Of a stretch of DNA of 37,882 nt, positions 32,477 to 37,882 are shown one piece after another (within the stretch, counting starts at the first letter, position 1; every line of letters begins with the position of its first letter). Source of the DNA: Leyella stercorea DSM 18206 (lineage in GTDB: Bacteria; Bacteroidota; Bacteroidia; Bacteroidales; Bacteroidaceae). The stretch covers positions 65,671-103,552 of the forward strand of contig NZ_JH379450.1 in NCBI RefSeq assembly GCF_000235885.1, written 5' to 3'. Both the position numbers and the translations under genes were made by a program. Below the pieces are notes generated by a model that saw only the letters and a program-made list of their open reading frames with translations, had not been told where the DNA came from and made no database searches.

Positions 32477-34645
32477 ATGCGCAAGCCATACATATATATA
32501 ATAGGTGCATCTATGTTGCTCGCGCCCACCTCCATGTGGGCGCAAGCATCCTTGTCGCCACGTACTGCCGTAGCACTTTCAAACACAAACGAGCAGAAGG
32601 CGCACCACTCAAAGCTCAAAGCCCAGAACTCAAATCTCAAGACTCTATACGTAACCATCGACCCTGCACGCACATCGTGGCAGGCACTGGGGCTGACACC
32701 GGTTGCTCTGCACGCCAACACCGCAACGGTGCGCCTCTCAATCGACGCGCTTCAGCAGTTGGCTAAGCAGGAGGGTGTAGAGTACATACAGCTGACATCG
32801 GGCGCAAGCCAAATGCTCAACCTCGCACGCCAGGAGGCTGGCACCGACCAGATACTCAAGGGCACCTCGCTGCCGCAGGCTTACACCGGCGAGGGCGTAG
32901 TGGTGGGCGTGGTTGATGCCGGCTTCGACTACATGCACGCTGCGTTCCGTCGTCCAGACGACGGACAGTTGCGCATAAAACGTGTTTGGGAGCAAGGCAC
33001 CCAAACGCTCGACGGTGCTACTGCACCAACGAAGTACGGCTACGGCATCGAACTGAACACACCAGAGCTGATTGAGAAGGCGCAGGGCGACAGCGACACC
33101 AACTCGCACGGCACGCACGTGGCAGCCATTGCTGCCGGCAGCGACGCATACAAGGAGGGGGCTTACGTGGGCAACGCGCCCGATGCGGACATCGTGCTCG
33201 TGGCACTCGACCTCAACGAGAGCACCAACGCCGACATCAGCAACGCCGTGCAGTACATCTTCGACTATGCCGACGAGGTGGGCAAGCCGTGCGTCGTGAA
33301 CCTCAGTTTGGGCAATCAGGACGGACCGCACGACGGCACTTCGACGTTCGACACCATGACCGATGCCATGCAGGGACCTGGCCGTCTCATCGTGGGTGCA
33401 GCCGGCAACCACCGCACCGACGCGTTCCACATCGACCATACATTCGCCTCTACAGCTGACGCTCCGCTGCGCACATTCGCGAAATACAAAGTTGCGCCGT
33501 CCAACTCTGTCTCGGGCGGCACAATAGAGATATGGGGCGAGAAGGGCACCGACTTCACCGTAGACATCGCAGCCTTCAGCACGGTAAACAAGAAGGATGC
33601 AGTATCGACTACGGTCTACCCTGCCGAGGGACTGACGGAGACATCGTTCGGCAAGTACGCCACGGGTACATGGAAGGTGGCATCGGAGGTTAGTCCGCTC
33701 AACAGCAAACCGCACGTGGTGCTCACATCCGCACTCACCGGCATCCGCAACAACTACGCCATAGCACTCACCATCACGCCGAAGACTGCGGGCAGAGTGA
33801 ACATCTGGTCGGACAACACGTACCTCGCACTGGAGTCGCGCGACATGGAGGGTTTCTCGGCTCCCGACGCCGCTTCGTCTACGCTCTGCGAGATTGGCGG
33901 AACGGGCAAGCGCATCCTCACCGTCGGCTCGTACACCACGCGCAACGAGTACACCACGAACAGCGGACAACAGGCTACGCTGCAGGAAACCATAGGCGAC
34001 CTCAGCTCGTTCTCGAGCTACGGACCAACAGTCGACGGACGCATGAAGCCGAACATCACTGCGCCTGGTTGCTTCATAATCTCGGCGGTATCGAACAACG
34101 ACGCATCTGGCAATCTGATGTACGCTGAGTACAACGAGAACTTCGGTCGCTACAACCAATATGGCTACATGCAGGGCACATCGATGGCATCGCCGTTCGT
34201 GGCAGGCATCGTGGCTACATGGCTGCAGGCTTATCCGCAACTCACGCCCGAACAGCTGCACGAGATTGTGCAGGCTACGGCTCGCAAGGACAACTTTACC
34301 ACTACGGCACCCGACAGCAACTGGGGATACGGCAAGATTAATGCGCTCGACGGACTGCGCCAGTGCATCGAGAAGCAGACGGCGGGATGCGAGCGTATTG
34401 ACATGCCGTTCGACGGTACGGTACGCATCACCGACGGCAACATCCTCTTGGGCTTCGCACGCAATACGAAGGCTACGCTGAGCCTCACAAGCATGACTGG
34501 CAGCATGGTCTTCACCAAAGAGCTCGGCAACCGCTGTGCCGGCGAGACACTATCCATCCCTATGCCGCAGTTGGCTAAGGGCGTGTATCTGCTCAGCGTA
34601 AAGACTACTTCTGCTACGAAGACCTTCAAGTTTGTCTTGCAATAA
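32477..34645 (+). CDS. Secreted subtilisin-like serine protease (S8) with T9SS tail
   Basis: 722-aa predicted extracellular endopeptidase. Signal peptide about 1-23 (ends TSMWAQ). A propeptide-like region (about 55-110) precedes the S8 domain. The full catalytic triad is present: Asp147 (VVGVVDAGFDY), His211 (DTNSHGTHVAAIAAGS) and Ser569 (GTSMASPFVAG). A beta insertion occupies about 330-455, as in lantibiotic/Bacteroidetes S8 proteases. The C terminus (about 645-722, LSLTSMTGSMVF ... GVYLLSVKTTS) is a T9SS type A-like domain. Residues about 43-55 (HHSKLKAQNSNLKT) are encoded by a short-word repeat also found in the hybrid kinase gene. It might process proteins of its own locus, such as its Omp28-like neighbour. 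Confidence 0.94.
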   Translation: MRKPYIYIIGASMLLAPTSMWAQASLSPRTAVALSNTNEQKAHHSKLKAQNSNLKTLYVTIDPARTSWQALGLTPVALHANTATVRLSIDALQQLAKQEGVEYIQLTSGASQMLNLARQEAGTDQILKGTSLPQAYTGEGVVVGVVDAGFDYMHAAFRRPDDGQLRIKRVWEQGTQTLDGATAPTKYGYGIELNTPELIEKAQGDSDTNSHGTHVAAIAAGSDAYKEGAYVGNAPDADIVLVALDLNESTNADISNAVQYIFDYADEVGKPCVVNLSLGNQDGPHDGTSTFDTMTDAMQGPGRLIVGAAGNHRTDAFHIDHTFASTADAPLRTFAKYKVAPSNSVSGGTIEIWGEKGTDFTVDIAAFSTVNKKDAVSTTVYPAEGLTETSFGKYATGTWKVASEVSPLNSKPHVVLTSALTGIRNNYAIALTITPKTAGRVNIWSDNTYLALESRDMEGFSAPDAASSTLCEIGGTGKRILTVGSYTTRNEYTTNSGQQATLQETIGDLSSFSSYGPTVDGRMKPNITAPGCFIISAVSNNDASGNLMYAEYNENFGRYNQYGYMQGTSMASPFVAGIVATWLQAYPQLTPEQLHEIVQATARKDNFTTTAPDSNWGYGKINALDGLRQCIEKQTAGCERIDMPFDGTVRITDGNILLGFARNTKATLSLTSMTGSMVFTKELGNRCAGETLSIPMPQLAKGVYLLSVKTTSATKTFKFVLQ
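32608..32642. repeat. ACTCAAA-word repeat inside the S8 protease gene
   Basis: About 35 nt made of ACTCAAA, GCTCAAA and ATCTCAAG words encode SKLKAQNSNLKT between the signal peptide and propeptide. The peptide closely matches NSKLKIQNSKL in the hybrid sensor kinase (residues about 763-773). Confidence 0.6.
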
Positions 34646-34657
34646 TCGCATACATTG

Positions 34658-34716
34658 TCTACATAAAAGTGTAGAATAGTTCTACAACTGTTCCACACTT
34701 TTCTACATTTTATCAA
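34658..34716 (+). terminator. Nested palindromes, probable terminator after the S8 protease
   Basis: An outer 8-bp stem AAAAGTGT (34665-34672) / ACACTTTT (34695-34702) competes with an inner GTAGAA (34671-34676) / TTCTAC (34680-34685). Further TCTACA copies lie at both edges and T-rich sequence follows. The rest of the 245-bp spacer to 34890 has no gene and no exact TAnnTTTG box that I could find. Confidence 0.55.
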
Positions 34717-34890
34717 ACCATGCCAACGCACCTAAACAAACAGTAACAACTGATATTCAACCACTTACGCAAAACCACACTTTTTCTGGCACACCGATTG
34801 CATTTTATTTAGTGAACGACGCAACGAACAACAGTTCGAAGCAGAGTTCCACAGATAAACGCAATATTAACAATTTAAAATTTAAAGCAT

Positions 34891-35172
34891 ATGAAGAAGT
34901 TAGTTTTTGTAGCTCTCGCAGCTTTCGTAACAGTATCAGTAAGCAACGTATTTGCAGGTAGCTCTAAGGCAGAGCTTGGTTTGGGAATGCCGGTCGACAC
35001 AACCGTTGTGGAGACTCCCGACACTCCGGTGGTAGACGACCAGCAGACAGAAGCAATGTTCTCTGACTCTACCGACTCTGTCGACCCTGCCGCACAGCTC
35101 TTCTCAAGCGTAGTGCTCTCTGACTCTACCGACACTGATACAACAGGTACAGAGGCACCGGCTGTAGTGTAA
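34891..35172 (+). CDS. Small acidic secreted protein, Asp/Ser/Thr-rich, unknown function
   Basis: 93-aa protein with a clear signal peptide (1-22, ends SNVFA). The mature 71 residues are strongly acidic and rich in Asp, Ser, Thr, Val and Pro, with no Cys. An internal duplication is visible: SDSTDSVDPAAQLFSSVV and SDSTDTDTTGTEAP; at DNA level CTCTGACTCTACCGAC occurs exactly at 35061-35076 and 35118-35133. The sequence is probably disordered. I recognise no family. The real signal peptide, the good start and a dedicated terminator support a true gene. It sits alone between the S8 protease and the sensor kinase. Confidence 0.75.
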   Translation: MKKLVFVALAAFVTVSVSNVFAGSSKAELGLGMPVDTTVVETPDTPVVDDQQTEAMFSDSTDSVDPAAQLFSSVVLSDSTDTDTTGTEAPAVV

Positions 35173-35227
35173 AGAAGAGAAGAGAAGGTAATGATTTCAG
35201 ACATAAAACAACACTAAATCCTTTTTT

Positions 35228-35272
35228 AGCCTGCATCGTTCTTGTGCGAACAAGAATGGTGCAGGCTTTTTT
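35228..35272 (+). terminator. Terminator after the small acidic protein gene
   Basis: A stem of 8 bp (AGCCTGCA at 35228-35235 with TGCAGGCT at 35260-35267) is stacked on an inner TTCTTGT/ACAAGAA 7-bp stem, interrupted by a 2-3 nt mismatch, and followed by six T. It is a strong plus-strand terminator. Confidence 0.88.
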
Positions 35273-35334
35273 CGTAAAATAAAATAAGAGATTTTGCGTT
35301 ATAATATATAAGAATAAGATATTACAGCACATAT

Positions 35335-37882
35335 ATGTTCAGCACCAGAATAAAAATACTTGTAGGATACGCCTTGCTCGCCGTCGTGTTGGTGTCAGCC
35401 ACATGGATGGTTTACGACAACACACGTTCGTTGTCTGCCGTCAACGAGGCATCGGAGCGGCTGATGGCTCGCCGCGACATTGTCGACTCGCTCGTGTTCA
35501 CGATGCTCGAGACCGCCAATGCCGAACGCTCTGTGCTGCTCGGCGATGCCGGCAAGTGGCAGCGCTTCGACGAGGCTCTTAACAGTTCGGCTGCCAACGC
35601 CATGAGGTTGCGCCCACTGCTTATGGACACGCTGAAGCAGCAACGACTCGACTCACTCATTACGCTGCTAAAGGCGAAACGCGAAAACACGCTGCTCGTT
35701 ATGAAGGAACTGAACAACGACTGCCGCGATATCTACTACAACAACAAGTTAGAGGCACTGCATAGCGGACGCGACTCTATAGTTATCAGTCCGCAGACGA
35801 AGGAACGCCACGAACAACACGAGACGGTGTATGAGGTAGTGAAGACGAAGCGTGGCTTCTTCCGACGCTTAGGCGATGCCTTCCGCAAGCAGCACACCGA
35901 CACCGTGAGCACCACCCGACTGACGCATCAGCCGTCTACCGCCACCATCAACCACCGTCTGAACATTGCCGACTCTGTAGCTAACGTACTCGCGGAGATA
36001 CACAGCGAGCAACAACGCGCAAGCGACAGGAAGCAGAATGCCATCAGTTCGCGCAACAGACAGTTGCAGCGAGTAAGTATTCAGCTGACGAAGCGCACAT
36101 GGCTACTGATTGAGGATATACAGAGCGATGAGCACAACGCACTGCAGCGTGTTGTGGGCAAAGCGATGAGTTCGCGGCGTGCAATGATTGTGAGGATAGC
36201 GGTGTTGGGTCTGCTTGCCATCCTCTCGGCAGCGATACTCGTGGTGTACATCCTGCGCGACATAAAGCGCGAACGCCGCGACCGCCAGCGCATCATCGAG
36301 GCGAAAGCGGAAACGGAGCGCATCATGCAGCAGCGTGAGCGGCTGCTGCTCACCATAACGCATGACATTAAGGCTCCGGCTGCGTCTATAGCCGGCTTCA
36401 TCGACTTGCTCAGCGAATATGTCGACCAACCGAAGGCGGTGGGATATCTGCAGAACATATCGGGCTCGGCGAAACATCTGCTGCAATTAGTGTCGGCACT
36501 GCTCGACTATCACAAGCTGGAGAGCGGCAAAGCGGAACGCCACGAGGTGAGCTTCGCACCGGCTGTGCTCATCAGCGAGTGTGTGGCGCAGATGCAGCCG
36601 CAGGCTATGGAAAAGAAGCTGAAGTTGGCAACTGATGTGCTGGTGACGGAGTCGATGCTCTGCCGATCGGACGCATTCCGAATCAAACAGATTGTGAATA
36701 ACCTTGTGGGCAACGCCATCAAATACACCGACAAGGGCGAGGTACGTGTCGGCGTGAACATCGCAAACCGACAACTCAGCATAAGCGTGAAGGACACGGG
36801 CTGCGGCATGACACCCAGCGAACTGCAAACGGTGTTCAACGCTTTCACACGTCTGCCTGGCGCACAAGGCAAGGAGGGCGTGGGACTCGGACTGACCATC
36901 ACGCGCGAGATTGTGACGCTGCTCGGAGGCGAAATAAACGTGCAGTCGGCAAAGGGTAAGGGGTCGACATTCACCGTGAGTCTGCCCGTGAAGATTGTCA
37001 CCAATCAGGGGGTGCACTTGTCTCCGCTCGGCTTCAGCCGCTTGCCAGAGCAAGAAGTGCACCAACAAAGCAACAAGTGCACCAACAAAGCAACAAGTGC
37101 ACCCACTAAAGGCAAATCTCAACACCTCAACACCTCAACATCTCAACCCACGATCTCCGTGGTGATAGTAGACGACGACCGCCTGCAGGGTCAGCTCCTC
37201 ACGGAGATGCTGCAACGCATCGAGGGCATCAGCTTCAACACCACCACGACCATACACGCCAGCGAGGCAATAGCCATTGCCACGAAGTCGGCTCCCAACA
37301 TCGTGTTCACCGACATAGAGATGCCGGAGATGAACGGCAGCGAGATTATGCGACGCATACGCAATAACGCCGAGGTTCAGCAACGATCATGCACTACGAA
37401 GTTCGTGGCGATGACAGCGCACGAGCAGAGCATCATGCCACAGCTACGCAGCGACGGCTTCGATGCCTGTCTGTTCAAGCCGTTCTCGGTGCAGACACTC
37501 GCCGCCACAATCTGCCAACTCACGGGCGTAGCAGTAAGAGTATCCGAGAATTCAAAACTCAAAACCGCAGGCGAAGCCGAGAATAATTCAAAACTCAAAA
37601 CCGCAGGCGAAGCCGAGAATAATTCAAAACTCAAAATTCAAAACTCAAAACTCCGAACCGCCCTCCTCCCCTTCACCGATGGTGACCCTGAAGCAGAGCG
37701 ACAAATCATAGGCGACATACGCAAGTCGATAGAGGAATATTTAGAGATGATTGGCGACGGTTCAGACCCGGAGCGCATTGCGAAAGCGGTACACAAAGCG
37801 ATGCCACTGCTCGAAATGCTCGAACCAGGCAAGAACGAATGGCTCGCGCCCCTCCAGGGGGTGCACTTGTCTCAAGTGCACC
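35335..37882 (+). CDS. Hybrid sensor histidine kinase (HK-REC-HPt), 3' end outside window
   Basis: Open from ATG 35335 to the window edge (849 codons, no stop). TM1 (about 8-28) and TM2 (about 285-307) flank a helical, charged sensor region that I cannot assign to a family. The HisKA helix has His343 in LTITHDIKAPAASI. The HATPase domain has N box Asn460 (NNLVGNAIKYTD), Asp487 (DTGCGM) and GVGLGLTI. A receiver domain (about 607-735) has acidic Asp613-615, phospho-acceptor Asp660 (FTDIEMPEMNG) and Lys715 (FKPFS). An HPt-like segment has His820 (AVHKAMPLLEML). Both linkers (557-606, 738-775) are built from short DNA repeats. This is a complete phosphorelay chain; output is probably a separate response regulator. 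Stop codon and tail are unseen. Confidence 0.93.
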   Translation, partial: MFSTRIKILVGYALLAVVLVSATWMVYDNTRSLSAVNEASERLMARRDIVDSLVFTMLETANAERSVLLGDAGKWQRFDEALNSSAANAMRLRPLLMDTLKQQRLDSLITLLKAKRENTLLVMKELNNDCRDIYYNNKLEALHSGRDSIVISPQTKERHEQHETVYEVVKTKRGFFRRLGDAFRKQHTDTVSTTRLTHQPSTATINHRLNIADSVANVLAEIHSEQQRASDRKQNAISSRNRQLQRVSIQLTKRTWLLIEDIQSDEHNALQRVVGKAMSSRRAMIVRIAVLGLLAILSAAILVVYILRDIKRERRDRQRIIEAKAETERIMQQRERLLLTITHDIKAPAASIAGFIDLLSEYVDQPKAVGYLQNISGSAKHLLQLVSALLDYHKLESGKAERHEVSFAPAVLISECVAQMQPQAMEKKLKLATDVLVTESMLCRSDAFRIKQIVNNLVGNAIKYTDKGEVRVGVNIANRQLSISVKDTGCGMTPSELQTVFNAFTRLPGAQGKEGVGLGLTITREIVTLLGGEINVQSAKGKGSTFTVSLPVKIVTNQGVHLSPLGFSRLPEQEVHQQSNKCTNKATSAPTKGKSQHLNTSTSQPTISVVIVDDDRLQGQLLTEMLQRIEGISFNTTTTIHASEAIAIATKSAPNIVFTDIEMPEMNGSEIMRRIRNNAEVQQRSCTTKFVAMTAHEQSIMPQLRSDGFDACLFKPFSVQTLAATICQLTGVAVRVSENSKLKTAGEAENNSKLKTAGEAENNSKLKIQNSKLRTALLPFTDGDPEAERQIIGDIRKSIEEYLEMIGDGSDPERIAKAVHKAMPLLEMLEPGKNEWLAPLQGVHLSQVH
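37006..37023. repeat. 18-nt repeat, copy 1 (in first kinase linker)
   Basis: CAGGGGGTGCACTTGTCT, identical to 37855-37872. In both places it is read in the same frame and encodes QGVHLS. Confidence 0.85.
37051..37103. repeat. 20-nt tandem repeat, about 2.6 copies, in first kinase linker
   Basis: Units 37051-37070, 37071-37090 and partial 37091-37103 share CAAsAAGTGCACCAACAAAG. Each contains AAGTGCACC, the reverse complement of the centre of the 18-nt repeat. Twenty is not a multiple of three, so successive copies are read in different frames (VHQQSNKCTNKATSAP). Confidence 0.85.
37114..37147. repeat. 8-nt tandem repeat (CTCAACAY), four copies, in first kinase linker
   Basis: CTCAACA or CTCAAC starts at 37118, 37126, 37134 and 37142, an exact 8-nt period. 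The flanking 16-mer 37114-37129 is identical to 12026-12041. Eight is not a multiple of three. Confidence 0.85.
37546..37667. repeat. 36-nt tandem repeat in second kinase linker
   Basis: Copies start at 37551, 37587 and 37623 (period exactly 36 nt). Two full units encode NSKLKTAGEAEN; the third degenerates into TTCAAAACTCAAA words encoding NSKLKIQNSKL. The unit keeps frame and joins the receiver to the HPt segment. Confidence 0.85.
37855..37882. repeat. 18-nt repeat, copy 2, ending in a perfect palindrome
   Basis: Copy 2 of CAGGGGGTGCACTTGTCT (37855-37872) overlaps a perfect 9-bp hairpin GGTGCACTT (37860-37868) / AAGTGCACC (37874-37882) with loop GTCTC, at the last base of the window. The array may continue beyond the edge. 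Confidence 0.8.

Noticed and set aside
32738..34261. 507-aa open frame antisense to the S8 protease
   Set aside because: Arg/His/Val-rich shadow of a gene with an intact catalytic triad.
35395..37634. Minus-strand frames over the sensor kinase (for example 36487-37125)
   Set aside because: Shadows of the plus-strand hybrid kinase, which is open to the window edge and has the His343, Asn460, Asp487 and Asp660 motifs.
37006..37667. Insertion sequence or MITE inside the kinase gene
   Set aside because: No terminal inverted repeats with target duplication and no transposase; the frame stays open and the kinase domains on both sides are intact. Short tandem repeats explain the sequence better.

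Overview
The window looks like chromosomal DNA of a Bacteroidales bacterium, most likely Prevotellaceae (Prevotella/Segatella type). Three things point there. Several promoters match the Bacteroidetes pattern (TTG, 19-20 nt, TAnnTTTG) rather than sigma-70. Five large secreted proteins end in Type IX secretion (T9SS) type A-like sorting tails. Several gene pairs and families (DUF4199, DUF6452/DUF6048, the long PurF-like protein beside carAB, an Omp28-like protein) are typical of that order. I see no rRNA, tRNA, transposase, phage gene or CRISPR array.

Layout. 1-8.4 kb, minus strand: orphan Wza-like polysaccharide export lipoprotein; a long divergent PurF-like amidophosphoribosyltransferase followed by carA and carB (glutamine-dependent nucleotide precursor synthesis); then nth (DNA repair) from its own promoter behind a 22-bp hairpin. 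8.4-8.85 kb: divergent spacer with a 22-bp tandem repeat. 8.85-15.9 kb, plus strand: cytoplasmic asparaginase, then a tight seven-gene run: secreted endonuclease I, DUF4199 membrane protein, GT2 lipid-linked sugar transferase, DUF6452-like lipoprotein, DUF6048-like exported protein, ApbE flavin transferase and a Crp/Fnr regulator.

16-21 kb, minus strand: a glycogen/alpha-glucan operon (GH133 debranching enzyme, GT4/GT5-type glycosyltransferase, GH57 enzyme with a coiled-coil and basic tail). 21-24.1 kb, minus strand: miaA with an overlapping lipid-kinase-like gene, and gapA. 24.4-24.84 kb: mscL on the plus strand. 25.1-34.6 kb: four T9SS cargo genes in two divergent pairs (1063-aa propeller/FN3 protein and 597-aa YD-repeat protein on minus; Omp28-like protein and S8 protease on plus). 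34.9 kb: a small acidic secreted protein with an internal duplication. 35.3 kb to the end: a hybrid sensor kinase, truncated by the window edge.

The most unusual signal is the set of short tandem and dispersed repeats concentrated in the two inter-domain linkers of the hybrid kinase, related to repeat tracts in an intergenic spacer at 12.03 kb and next to the signal peptide of the S8 protease. Two of the kinase arrays have units (20 and 8 nt) that are not multiples of three, so copy-number change would separate the kinase core from its receiver and HPt domains. This could be a switch, or simply repeat-driven linker growth.
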